A stretch of DNA of 64,000 nt from G025836975 sp040391135 (GTDB lineage Bacteria > Pseudomonadota > Gammaproteobacteria > Burkholderiales > Burkholderiaceae_B). A program made the position numbers and the translations under genes. A model generated the notes under the pieces. It searched no databases. It saw only the letters and a list, made by a program, of their open reading frames with translations, and was not told the DNA's origin. Positions 37,687 through 46,859 of the stretch are shown here, piece by piece. Location of the stretch: contig JBEBYL010000001.1 in the NCBI GenBank assembly GCA_040391135.1, forward strand, positions 124,001 through 188,000, in the 5' to 3' direction. Within the stretch, counting starts at the first letter, position 1; each line of letters starts with the position of its first letter.

Positions 37687-38292
37687 GTGTACAAAATAGG
37701 CCTGACCGGTGGAATAGGCTCCGGCAAAAGCCGCGTTGCCGATCTGTTTGCCGACTGGGGTGCCGCCGTCATCGATACCGATGTCATCGCCCACGAATTG
37801 ACCTCGCCTGGCGGCGCCGCGATTGAATCGATACGGCATGAATTCGGTCCCGACATCATCGCGCCGACCGGTGCGCTGGACCGGCACGCCATGCGCGAAC
37901 TGGTCTTCGAAAGCCCGCAGGCGCGGCAGCGTCTTGAAGCAATCATTCATCCAATGATAAGTTCAGTTACACAAAAGAGGGTTGATGCGGCACAAGGGTG
38001 TTATCTTGTCTTTGTCGTTCCTTTGCTGGTCGAGTCCGGGCGGTGGCGCGATCGGGTGGATCGCATCTGTGTCGTTGACTGCGATCCCGAAACGCAGGTC
38101 AGGCGGGTCCAGGCCCGCAGCGGGCTGACGCCAGAGGCTATTGCGCGTATCATGTCAGCACAGGCGTCACGAGAGGCGCGTTTGGCTGTTGCCGACGATG
38201 TCATCTTCAACGGCGGGCACACCAGCCTTGACGAACTCGTACGTCGCGCCCGCGAACTGCACGAGACTTGGTGCATGCGGGCACGTCAATAG
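37687..38292 (+). CDS. coaE: Dephospho-CoA kinase
   Basis: 201 residues from a GTG at 37687. The P-loop is GLTGGIGSGKSRVADLF, followed by IDTDVIAHELT and the lid region RVQARSGLTPEAIARIMSAQ, as in CoaE. It makes the last step of coenzyme A synthesis. It lies between the prepilin peptidase gene and zapD on the same strand, a common betaproteobacterial order. Confidence 0.95.
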   Translation: MYKIGLTGGIGSGKSRVADLFADWGAAVIDTDVIAHELTSPGGAAIESIRHEFGPDIIAPTGALDRHAMRELVFESPQARQRLEAIIHPMISSVTQKRVDAAQGCYLVFVVPLLVESGRWRDRVDRICVVDCDPETQVRRVQARSGLTPEAIARIMSAQASREARLAVADDVIFNGGHTSLDELVRRARELHETWCMRARQ

Positions 38293-38345
38293 ACGGGCTG
38301 CTCTTCCGATAGTCGTTCCTAGTCATTGAAAAGGTTTTTGGTCGC

Positions 38346-39098
38346 GTGATTCTTTATGAATATCCTTGCAACGAACGCGTAAGGTCTCTATTAAGAGTCG
38401 AGCATCTGTTCGACCGGCTGTTCTTTTTCGCCAAAGGGGCCGATGTCCACCATCACCAGATTTCGGTCGCCACCCTGTTCGATCTTCTTGATATCTGCGA
38501 TCGCACCGACCTGCGCGGCGCGGTATTGCAGGATCTTGAACGGCAGCGCGTGGCGCTTGGCGCCTTGCGCCAGCACCCCGAGGTCGACGCCCACACGCTG
38601 GATACCATGCTGGCCGAAATCCAGGGGGTGGCCGCCGAGCTGGGCGCCCAAGGCCGGGTAGGCCAGGAATTGCGCGACAACGAATGGCTGGCCAGCCTGC
38701 GCGGCCGCATTGCGGTGCCCGGCGGGTCTTCGCAGGTCGACATGCCCTCGTATTTTTCCTGGCAGATCAAGCCCCCCGAAGTCCGCGCCACCGATCTGCA
38801 TCGTTGGATCACTCCTTTCTTGCCTCTTTATAAAGGCCTGGCGCTTATTCTGCGTCTGTTGCGCGATTCCGGCGACGTGGTCGATCTGGTGGCCCGGCAA
38901 GGTGCTTACCAAGAGATGCTGGGCGGCAAGGTATTCCAGCTTCTGCGGGTATGGGTCGACGCGGCGCTGAACATCTTCCCCGAAATGAGCGCCAACAAGT
39001 ATGTGATATGGGTGCGTTTCGCATCGCAAGATTGCGAACTCAAGCCGCAGCCGGTGACCAGCGATGTATCCTTCAAACTGGCCCGCTGCAACGTCTGA
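38346..39098 (+). CDS. zapD: Cell division protein ZapD
   Basis: 250 residues from GTG 38346. The family start ILYEYPCNERVRSLLRVEHL is plain, followed by RVGQELRDNEWLASLRGR, the helical bundle, then VWVDAALNIFPEMSANKYV and FASQDCELKP in the beta domain. ZapD (formerly YacF/DUF1342) cross-links FtsZ filaments at the division ring. It is the last gene of the pilD-coaE-zapD set. The usual following gene yacG was looked for and is not seen; the 164 bases after zapD lead to the RND operon. Confidence 0.95.
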   Translation: MILYEYPCNERVRSLLRVEHLFDRLFFFAKGADVHHHQISVATLFDLLDICDRTDLRGAVLQDLERQRVALGALRQHPEVDAHTLDTMLAEIQGVAAELGAQGRVGQELRDNEWLASLRGRIAVPGGSSQVDMPSYFSWQIKPPEVRATDLHRWITPFLPLYKGLALILRLLRDSGDVVDLVARQGAYQEMLGGKVFQLLRVWVDAALNIFPEMSANKYVIWVRFASQDCELKPQPVTSDVSFKLARCNV

Positions 39099-39262
39099 GG
39101 CCCCTCGGTAGGGGGCGGCCCGGCCGCTTTTGCAGGGCGTTCGCCTTTTGCGCCAAGCTCCAATAGTTGTTGCGTTCCATTTCAAATCCGGAATTTCTGT
39201 ATTCCTGCCGCCGCCAATAGGCGAAAATGTCGCCTGTTTCGTTCGAACCCGGAGAACATTGC

Positions 39263-40531
39263 ATGGCGGAATCCCGCTCCGTATCCCATCGGCTCGGCCA
39301 CCGGCGTTGGCCATGGCTCGTCCTTGTCCTTGTTGTATTGGCAGCCGGCGCGTACTGGTTTGCGGGGCGTGATGCGGGTTCGTCCAAGGGAGGGCGGCCG
39401 GGCGCCGGCGGCAATCGCATGGCCGCCATGGCCAACATGAAGACGCCGGTCAGGGTGGCCACCGTGCAGCAGGGCTCCATACAGCACACACTCAAGGCCA
39501 TCGGTACGGTGACCGCCTTCAATACGGTCACGGTGCGCAGCCGGGTAGATGGGGAACTGCAAAAAATCTTCTTTTCCGACGGCCAGAAGGTCAACGCCGG
39601 CGATATGCTCGCGCAGATCGACCCTCGCACCTATCAAGTACAACTGGACCAGGCCCTGGGCCAGCAAAAGCAGAACGAAGCCCAGCTCAAGAACGCACAG
39701 CGCGATTTGCAGCGCTACCAGTTGCTATTCAAGCAAAATTCCATCGCCAAGCAACAAGTGGACGCGCAGGCGGCCCTGGTCCAGCAGTTCCTGGGTTCGC
39801 GCAAAAGCGATCAGGCGGCGGTCGACAGTGCCCGCCTTCAGCTGGACTTCACGCGCATCACCGCGCCCATATCGGGGCGCCTGGGCTTGCGCAAGGTGGA
39901 CGAGGGCAATATGGTCAATGCCTCGAATACCGACGGCATCGTGGTCATCACGCAGACCCAGCCGATCTCCGTGCTGTTCACCCTGCCGCAAGCGCAATTG
40001 CCTGAAGTCCTGGCCCAGTTGCGTGCCGGCAAAACCCTGACCGCCGACCTTTACGATCGCGACGACCTGCGCAAGATCGCCACGGGCGAGCTCATGTCCG
40101 TTGATAACCAGATCGACGTTGCCACCGGCACCGTCAAGTTCAAGGCGCGCTTTGCCAACGAAGACGAGTCGCTGTTTCCCAATCAGTTCGTCAACGTCCG
40201 GCTGCGGGTCGACACCGCTCGATCGCTGCTGGTTCCGACCATGGCGGTTCAGCAGGGTTCCATAGGGGCATTCGCTTATGTGGTGGACGATAGCGATAAA
40301 GTGCATGTTCAGCGCATCGTCACCGGGCGGGTCGATGACAAGCTGATAGCGGTCGAGTCGGGCCTGAGCGAGGGCCAGCGTGTCGTGATCGAAGGTCTGG
40401 ATCGCCTGCGCGAAGGCGCTGCGGTCGAGGTCGTTACCGCTGCGCCGGCAAGCCCGGCGGCGACGCCGGCAGGCCTTCCGACCGGACCGGGCATTGGGAC
40501 GGCCCCCGCCGCTCCGGCCCGCGCGCATTAA
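39263..40531 (+). CDS. mdtA: RND periplasmic adaptor (MdtA-like)
   Basis: 422 residues from ATG 39263, with GGAG upstream. A single N-terminal membrane anchor (about 15-33, WPWLVLVLVVLAAGAYWF), then the barrel-sandwich/lipoyl halves (GTVTAFNTVTVRSRVDGEL in part, and FTRITAPISGRLGLRKVDEG in part), an alpha hairpin between them rich in Gln/Ala (about 125-185), and the beta-barrel and membrane-proximal domain. The C-terminal tail is Ala/Pro-rich. It bridges the inner membrane pump and the outer membrane channel. First gene of mdtABC plus nodT-like operon. Confidence 0.92.
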   Translation: MAESRSVSHRLGHRRWPWLVLVLVVLAAGAYWFAGRDAGSSKGGRPGAGGNRMAAMANMKTPVRVATVQQGSIQHTLKAIGTVTAFNTVTVRSRVDGELQKIFFSDGQKVNAGDMLAQIDPRTYQVQLDQALGQQKQNEAQLKNAQRDLQRYQLLFKQNSIAKQQVDAQAALVQQFLGSRKSDQAAVDSARLQLDFTRITAPISGRLGLRKVDEGNMVNASNTDGIVVITQTQPISVLFTLPQAQLPEVLAQLRAGKTLTADLYDRDDLRKIATGELMSVDNQIDVATGTVKFKARFANEDESLFPNQFVNVRLRVDTARSLLVPTMAVQQGSIGAFAYVVDDSDKVHVQRIVTGRVDDKLIAVESGLSEGQRVVIEGLDRLREGAAVEVVTAAPASPAATPAGLPTGPGIGTAPAAPARAH

Positions 40532-40540
40532 GGCCTGGCC

Positions 40541-43500
40541 GTGAATCTGTCGCGCCTGTTCATCCTGCGGCCTGTGGCCACGACGCTGGCCATGGTCGCG
40601 TTGCTTCTGTCGGGCTTGCTGGCCTATCGGCTGTTGCCGGTATCGGCCTTGCCGCAGGTCGATTATCCGACCATCCAGGTAACGACGCTGTATCCGGGGG
40701 CCAGTCCCGATGTCATGACGGCGCTGGTAACCTCGCCGCTGGAACGCCAGTTCGGCCAGATGCCCGGCTTGACCCAAATGACCTCGTCCAGCTCGGGCGG
40801 TTCGTCGCTGATCACCTTGCAGTTCGACCTGGACTTGCCGCTGGACGTGGCCGAGCAGGAAGTCCAAGCCGCCATCAATGCGGCGTCCAACCTGCTGCCC
40901 AACGATCTTCCGGCGCCGCCCATCTATAACAAGGTGAACCCGGCCGATACCCCCGTCATCAGCCTGGCCGTGACTTCTCCGACCCTGCCCCTATATCAGG
41001 TGCGCGACCTGATCGATATACGGGTGGCGCAAAAGCTGTCGCAGATATCCGGCGTGGGCCTGGTCAGCATTGCCGGCGGGCAGCGGCCCGCCGTGCGCAT
41101 CCAGGCCAACCCGGAAGCGCTGGCGGCCCATAAGCTGACGCTGGCCAGCTTGCGTACGGCCATTGTGGGGGCGAATGTCAATCAGCCCAAGGGCAATCTG
41201 GATGGCCCCGAGCGTTCCACCACCATCAATGCCAACGATCAATTGCGTTCCGTCCAGGACTACGAGCAACTGATTGTCGCCTATGAAAACGGAGCGCCCT
41301 TGCGGCTTCGCGACGTTGCCGATGCCCGCCAGGACGCCGAGAACATACGCCAGGCGGCCTGGATCGGAACCACGCCGGCCATTCTGCTGAATATCCAGCG
41401 CCAGCCCGGCGCAAATGTGATCGAGGTCGTGGATCGCGTCAAGGCCATGCTGCCATCGCTGAAGCAGGCCCTGCCCGTGGGCGTCGAGATCAGCGTCGCC
41501 ACCGACCGCACGCAGACCATACGCGATTCCATCGATCATGTTCAGTACGAAATGATCCTGGCCATTATCCTGGTGGTGTTGGTTACCTTTGTGTTCCTGC
41601 GCAGCTGGACGGCCACTTTCATACCCAGCGTGGTGGTGCCCCTGTCGCTGGTCGGGACCTTCGGCATCATGTATCTGGCCGGCTTCAGCATCAACAACCT
41701 GACATTGATGGCGCTGACCATCGCCACTGGTTTCGTGGTGGACGACGCCATCGTCATGATCGAGAACATCGCGCGCCATATCGAAGAGGGCGAAAGCGCG
41801 CTGAAGGCCGCCTTGAAAGGCGCGTCGCAGATCGGCTTTACGCTGGTATCGCTGACCCTGTCCCTGATCGCCGTGCTGATTCCCCTGCTGTTCATGAGCG
41901 ATGTCATCGGCCGGCTTTTCCGTGAATTCGCGATTACGCTGGCGGTCGCCATATTGCTGTCGCTGGCGATTTCGCTGACGCTTACCCCCATGATGTGCGC
42001 GCGCTTGCTGCGGCCCGAATCGGAAATGAAGTATGGACGCTTTCAGCGGAAAGCCGGCCTATGGATGGACGACCTGATCCATTCCTACGATAAAGGCCTG
42101 CAATGGGTGCTGGCGCATCAACGCGCCACGCTATGGGTCGCCCTGGGCACCCTGCTGCTGACCGGCCTGTTGTACGCGGTGGTGCCCAAGGGTTTCTTCC
42201 CGCAGCAGGATACCGGCCTGATCCAGGCCATAAGCCAGGGACCGCAGACGGTCTCCTTCGCGTCGATGGCGCAGCGCCAGCAGCAGGCGGTCGATCGGAT
42301 ACTGCGGGATCCGGACGTCCAGGCGGTATCCTCGTTCATCGGCATAGACGGCACCAACGCCACGCTGAATACCGGACGCATGCAGATTGCGTTGAAGCCG
42401 CTGGGCGAGCGCGGGGCGAATGCCCAAACCATTATCGACAGGCTGGCTGAGGACCTTGCCGGGCTGCCGGATATCCAGGTGTTCATGCAGCCGGTCCAGG
42501 ACCTGACGGTGGAAGATCGCGTAAGCCGCACGCAATACCAGATGACCTTGTCCGATCCCGATCACGGCATCCTGCTGGAATGGACTCCCCGGCTGGTGGA
42601 CGCGCTGCGCCAGGTGCCGGGATTGCGCGATGTGGTGGATGACCTGCAGGGCAGAGGCCTGCAAACCACGCTGGTCATCGACCGCGACGCGGCGGCTCGC
42701 CTGGGCGTCAGCAACGCGGTTATCGACGACGCCCTGTATGACGCCTTCGGGCAGCGGCAGATATCCACCATCTTTACTCAATCGGCGCAATACCGCGTGG
42801 TGCTCGAGGTGGCGTCCCAGTTCCGGCAGAATCCCCGCGCGCTGGCGCAGATCCATGTGCCCACCGCATCGGGTACGCCGGTGCCGCTAAGCAGCCTGGC
42901 GCGCATCGAGGAAACCAGTTCTTTATTATCCATAGAGCGCCTGGGGCAGTTTCCCGCCACCACCATTTCGTTCAACCTGGCACCCGGCATGGCTTTGTCG
43001 GACGCCGTGGAATCCATACGCGTCGCGCAGGCCGAACTGGACATGCCCGCCTCGCTGGACCTGCGCTTCCAGGGGGCGGCGCGCGCCTTTCAGGCTTCCT
43101 TGTCCAGCACCTTGTGGCTGATGCTGGCGGCGGTGGCCGCCATGTACATTGTTCTGGGCATCCTGTACGAAAGCTATATCCACCCGGTAACGATACTGTC
43201 CACCCTGCCGTCGGCGGCGATAGGCGCCTTGCTGGCCTTGCTGATCAGTGGATCGGACCTGGACATGATCGGCGTCATCGGCATCATTCTGTTGATAGGC
43301 ATTGTCAAGAAAAACGCCATCATGATGATTGACTTTGCGCTGGATGCCGAGCGCACCCGAGGGCTGGCGCCCAAGGCGGCCATACACGAGGCGGCCTTGC
43401 TGCGGTTTCGTCCCATCCTGATGACCACGCTGGCGGCGCTATTCAGCGCCATACCGCTTATGCTGGCCACGGGTTCGGGCTCCGAACTGCGCCAGCCCCT

Positions 43501-43648
43501 GGGCCTGGTCATGGTGGGCGGGTTGCTGTGCAGCCAGATCCTGACGCTGTTCACCACGCCGGTCATCTATCTGATGTTCGATCGGCTGGCGCGGCGCGCA
43601 GGCGCGCATCGCAAGGCGCGCGCGGCTGAAGGCGGGCTTGCTCCATGA
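40541..43648 (+). CDS. mdtB: RND multidrug exporter inner membrane subunit MdtB-like
   Basis: 1035 residues from GTG 40541. A full HAE1-type RND pump with about 12 membrane segments. Proton-relay residues are visible: the Asp pair in TGFVVDDAIVMIENIARH (segment 4) and the Lys in GIVKKNAIMMIDFAL (segment 10). It belongs with the next gene, as MdtB and MdtC form a heterotrimer. The mdtC start codon overlaps its stop by 4 bases (ATGA). Substrates in E. coli include bile salts and novobiocin; here unknown. Confidence 0.94.
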   Translation: MNLSRLFILRPVATTLAMVALLLSGLLAYRLLPVSALPQVDYPTIQVTTLYPGASPDVMTALVTSPLERQFGQMPGLTQMTSSSSGGSSLITLQFDLDLPLDVAEQEVQAAINAASNLLPNDLPAPPIYNKVNPADTPVISLAVTSPTLPLYQVRDLIDIRVAQKLSQISGVGLVSIAGGQRPAVRIQANPEALAAHKLTLASLRTAIVGANVNQPKGNLDGPERSTTINANDQLRSVQDYEQLIVAYENGAPLRLRDVADARQDAENIRQAAWIGTTPAILLNIQRQPGANVIEVVDRVKAMLPSLKQALPVGVEISVATDRTQTIRDSIDHVQYEMILAIILVVLVTFVFLRSWTATFIPSVVVPLSLVGTFGIMYLAGFSINNLTLMALTIATGFVVDDAIVMIENIARHIEEGESALKAALKGASQIGFTLVSLTLSLIAVLIPLLFMSDVIGRLFREFAITLAVAILLSLAISLTLTPMMCARLLRPESEMKYGRFQRKAGLWMDDLIHSYDKGLQWVLAHQRATLWVALGTLLLTGLLYAVVPKGFFPQQDTGLIQAISQGPQTVSFASMAQRQQQAVDRILRDPDVQAVSSFIGIDGTNATLNTGRMQIALKPLGERGANAQTIIDRLAEDLAGLPDIQVFMQPVQDLTVEDRVSRTQYQMTLSDPDHGILLEWTPRLVDALRQVPGLRDVVDDLQGRGLQTTLVIDRDAAARLGVSNAVIDDALYDAFGQRQISTIFTQSAQYRVVLEVASQFRQNPRALAQIHVPTASGTPVPLSSLARIEETSSLLSIERLGQFPATTISFNLAPGMALSDAVESIRVAQAELDMPASLDLRFQGAARAFQASLSSTLWLMLAAVAAMYIVLGILYESYIHPVTILSTLPSAAIGALLALLISGSDLDMIGVIGIILLIGIVKKNAIMMIDFALDAERTRGLAPKAAIHEAALLRFRPILMTTLAALFSAIPLMLATGSGSELRQPLGLVMVGGLLCSQILTLFTTPVIYLMFDRLARRAGAHRKARAAEGGLAP

Positions 43649-46600
43649 GGCTGTTTTCCCTGTTCATCATGCGGCCGGTGGCCACCACGCTGCTGTGCGC
43701 GGCGCTGGTGCTGACGGGAGGGCTGGCATTCCTGTTTCTGCCCGTAGCGCCTTTGCCGCAGGTGGACTTCCCCATGATATCGGTCTCGGCCAAGATGGCG
43801 GGGGCCAGTCCCGAAACCATGGCGTCCAGCGTGGCGACGCCATTGGAACAATCGTTGGGATCGATTGCGGGGCTCAGTGAAATGAGTTCGCGCAGCACCG
43901 AAGGCTCGACCCGCATTTTCATGATGTTCGACATGGACCGGGACATCAACAGCGCCGCGCGGGACGTGCAGGCGGCCATCAATGCGGCGCGCAGCTTGCT
44001 GCCGTCCAGCCTGCGCAGCAATCCCACTTATCACAAGGTGAATCCCTCATCGGCGCCCGTCATGGTCCTGGCCCTGACTTCGAAGACGGCGACGCAGGGA
44101 CAGCTGTACGACCTGGCGTCCACCGTGCTGGCGCAGAAACTGTCGCAGGTGGTGGGTGTGGGCGAGGTCGAGGTCGGCGGAAGCTCGCTGCCGGCCATAC
44201 GCGTCAGCCTGAACCCGCAGGCGCTGAACAGCGCCGGCGTCGCGCTGGATGAGGTGCGGACCGCCTTGTCGAGCGCCAACACCATGCGCCCCAACGGCGT
44301 GGTGGAGAACGACCGCTACAACTGGCAGCTCAGCTCGGGCGGGCAATTGACCCGGGCCGAGCAGTACAAGCCGCTGATCGTCGCCTGGCGCGATGGCTCG
44401 CCGATACGGCTGCAGGACATCGCCAAGGTCGAGGACTCCGTCGAGGACCTGTTCAACGCCGGCTACTTCAACGACAGCCCGGCCGTCCTCCTGATCATCC
44501 GGCGCCAGGCCGACGCCAACATCATCGAGACGGTCGATGCCATACGCGAACAGCTGCCGGCGTTCGAAGCCATGCTGCCGGCCCATGTCGCGCTGACCGT
44601 CGCCCAGGACCGCACGCCCAGCATACGGGCATCCTTGCACGAGGCCGAGATCACGCTGCTGATCGCCGTGGTCCTGGTGGTATTGGTCGTATTGCTGTTC
44701 TTGCGCAATATACGTGCAGCCCTGATCCCCGCCATCGCCGTCCCCACGTCGCTCATAACCACCTTCAGCCTGATGTTGTGGTTCGGCTATACCTTGAATA
44801 CGATTTCGCTGATGGCGCTGATTGTGGCCACCGGATTCGTGGTCGACGATGCCATTGTGGTGCTGGAAAACATCATGCGCCATATTGAAAAAGGCATGTC
44901 GCCGCTGCGGGCGGCCATCCGGGGCGTGCGGGAGGTGGGCTTTACCGTGCTGGCCATGAGCCTGTCGCTGGTGGCCGTATTCATTCCCATGCTGCTCATG
45001 GGCGGGCTGGTCGGCCGCCTGTTCCGGGAATTCGCCGTTACGCTGTCGGTCTCCATCTTGGTGTCCCTGGTGATTTCCGTCACCTTGACGCCCATGATGT
45101 GCGCGCGCATCTTGCGGATCGAATCCGCTCGCCGGCCACGCCGCGCCGGCATGTTCAGGCGGGCCTTCCAGGTTATGGGGGCATTTTTTTGCCGCCGGGC
45201 CGCCCCAAGGCAAAAAGCGCCCCCTTGGGGGGCAGCAAGCCGAAGGCGCAGCGTGGGGGCATTTTTCTGGCGCGGCTACAAGCGTTCGCTGGGCTGGGCG
45301 CTGGCCCACGGCCGCTTCATGATGCTGCTGCTTGCGGCCACCATAGGGCTCAACTTCTACCTGTACACGGTCGTCCCCAAAGGCTTTTTTCCGCAGCAGG
45401 ATACCGGGCAATTGCTGGGCTTCTTCCGCGTCGACCAGGGGACATCCTTTCATGCGATGAGGCCCAAGCTGGATCGGTTCCGGCAAACCCTGATGCAGGA
45501 TCCGGCCATCGAAAGCGTGACCGGTTTCGTGGGCGGACGCGGCGGCAGCAATTCCAGCTTCATGATGATACAGCTCAAGCCCCTTGCCGAACGCAAGGCC
45601 AGCGCCACCGAGATCGTAAACCGCCTGCGCGGCAAGTTTCTGGGCGTGCCGGGCGCACGGCTTACGCTGGTTCCGCAACAGGACATCTTTGTGGGAGGGC
45701 GCCAGAGCAGCGGCGGGTCCTACGATTATTCGCTGATGGGCAGCGAGCTGGCGCTGCTCAAGGAATGGTTGCCGAAAGTACAAAGGGCGTTGGTTGGCTT
45801 GCCTGAGCTGGTGGATGTGGATACCGACGTCGAGGACAAGGGGCGGCGCGTCGAGCTGGTCATCGACCGCGATGCGGCCACCCGCCTTGGGGTGAATATG
45901 TCCTTGATCGCCTCGACCTTGAACAATTCCTTCAGCCAGCGGCAAGTCTCGGTCATCTACGGCCCGCTGAATCAGTACCACGTCGTCATGGGCGTGGACC
46001 AGCGCTATGCCCAGGATGCCGAATCGCTGAAACAGGTGCAGGTCGTTACGGCGGACGGCAGCCGCGTCCCCCTGTCCGCCTTTACGCGTTTCGAAGTGGG
46101 CAGCGCGCCGCTTAGCGTGAACCACGAAGGCCTGTTCGCGGCGGAATCGATTTCATTCAGCCTGGCGCCGGGCGTATCGCTGGAACAGGCTACGCGCTCC
46201 ATTGAGAATGCCGTTGCACGCATCGGCTTGCCCACTCAGCAAATACAGGCGGGCTTCCAGGGTACGGCCCAGGCACTGCAGGAGTCCATGGCGCAGCAGC
46301 CCTGGCTGATACTGGCGGCCTTGCTGACCATGTATATTGTCCTGGGCATCCTGTACGAAAGCTATGTGCATCCCATCACCATTCTTTCGACCCTGCCTTC
46401 CGCAGGAATCGGCGCCTTGCTGGCCTTGCTGATGCTGGGCGAGGAGTTCTCGCTGATCGCCTTGATAGGCGTGTTCCTGCTGATCGGCATCGTCAAGAAG
46501 AACGCCATCATGATGGTCGACTTCGCCTTGCTGGCCGAAAGGCGCGACGGCCTATCTTCACGCGAAGCCATCTATCAAGCCTGCCTGGTGCGCTTCCGTC

Positions 46601-46827
46601 CCATCATGATGACCACGGTTTCGGCGCTGTTCGGCGCCTTACCCCTGGTGCTGGCCACCGGCGCGGGCGTGGAGATGCGCCGGCCGTTGGGGTTGACCAT
46701 CGTGGGCGGGCTGATTCTAAGCCAGATACTTACCTTGTATACGACGCCGGTGGTGTATCTGTATCTGGACCGCTTCCGGCTTTGGGCCAATCGCAAGCGC
46801 GGCGGACTTGCCGCAACGCCGGCATGA
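43645..46827 (+). CDS. mdtC: RND multidrug exporter inner membrane subunit MdtC-like, with in-frame insertion
   Basis: 1060 residues against about 1025 for E. coli MdtC. Proton-relay residues are present: TGFVVDDAIVVLENIMRH and GIVKKNAIMMVDFALLAE. The frame is intact from ATG 43645, which overlaps the mdtB stop. Between segment 6 and the next part the reading GAFF-CRRAAPRQ ... RRRSVGAFF-WRGYKRSLGW shows 26 extra codons (about residues 514-539), a basic, Pro/Arg-rich stretch encoded by a palindromic DNA repeat. Removing them restores GAFFWRGYKRSLGW. The insertion lies in the cytoplasmic loop between the two halves, where extra residues may be tolerated. Confidence 0.93.
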   Translation: MRLFSLFIMRPVATTLLCAALVLTGGLAFLFLPVAPLPQVDFPMISVSAKMAGASPETMASSVATPLEQSLGSIAGLSEMSSRSTEGSTRIFMMFDMDRDINSAARDVQAAINAARSLLPSSLRSNPTYHKVNPSSAPVMVLALTSKTATQGQLYDLASTVLAQKLSQVVGVGEVEVGGSSLPAIRVSLNPQALNSAGVALDEVRTALSSANTMRPNGVVENDRYNWQLSSGGQLTRAEQYKPLIVAWRDGSPIRLQDIAKVEDSVEDLFNAGYFNDSPAVLLIIRRQADANIIETVDAIREQLPAFEAMLPAHVALTVAQDRTPSIRASLHEAEITLLIAVVLVVLVVLLFLRNIRAALIPAIAVPTSLITTFSLMLWFGYTLNTISLMALIVATGFVVDDAIVVLENIMRHIEKGMSPLRAAIRGVREVGFTVLAMSLSLVAVFIPMLLMGGLVGRLFREFAVTLSVSILVSLVISVTLTPMMCARILRIESARRPRRAGMFRRAFQVMGAFFCRRAAPRQKAPPWGAASRRRSVGAFFWRGYKRSLGWALAHGRFMMLLLAATIGLNFYLYTVVPKGFFPQQDTGQLLGFFRVDQGTSFHAMRPKLDRFRQTLMQDPAIESVTGFVGGRGGSNSSFMMIQLKPLAERKASATEIVNRLRGKFLGVPGARLTLVPQQDIFVGGRQSSGGSYDYSLMGSELALLKEWLPKVQRALVGLPELVDVDTDVEDKGRRVELVIDRDAATRLGVNMSLIASTLNNSFSQRQVSVIYGPLNQYHVVMGVDQRYAQDAESLKQVQVVTADGSRVPLSAFTRFEVGSAPLSVNHEGLFAAESISFSLAPGVSLEQATRSIENAVARIGLPTQQIQAGFQGTAQALQESMAQQPWLILAALLTMYIVLGILYESYVHPITILSTLPSAGIGALLALLMLGEEFSLIALIGVFLLIGIVKKNAIMMVDFALLAERRDGLSSREAIYQACLVRFRPIMMTTVSALFGALPLVLATGAGVEMRRPLGLTIVGGLILSQILTLYTTPVVYLYLDRFRLWANRKRGGLAATPA
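45176..45266. repeat. 78-bp palindromic repeat element inserted in mdtC
   Basis: The 13-base sequence TGGGGGCATTTTT occurs at 45176-45188 and again at 45254-45266, exactly 78 bases (26 codons) apart. Between the copies are inverted segments GCCCCAAGG (45202-45210) and CCTTGGGG (45223-45230), plus GCCCCCTTGGGGGGC, so the RNA or single strand can fold into stems. It looks like a REP-like element of the kind scattered between genes in this bacterial group, but sits inside a reading frame, and its length keeps the frame open. Confidence 0.75.
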
Positions 46828-46859
46828 TGCCGTCCGGGTTTTTATGGATTTGGAAAAGT

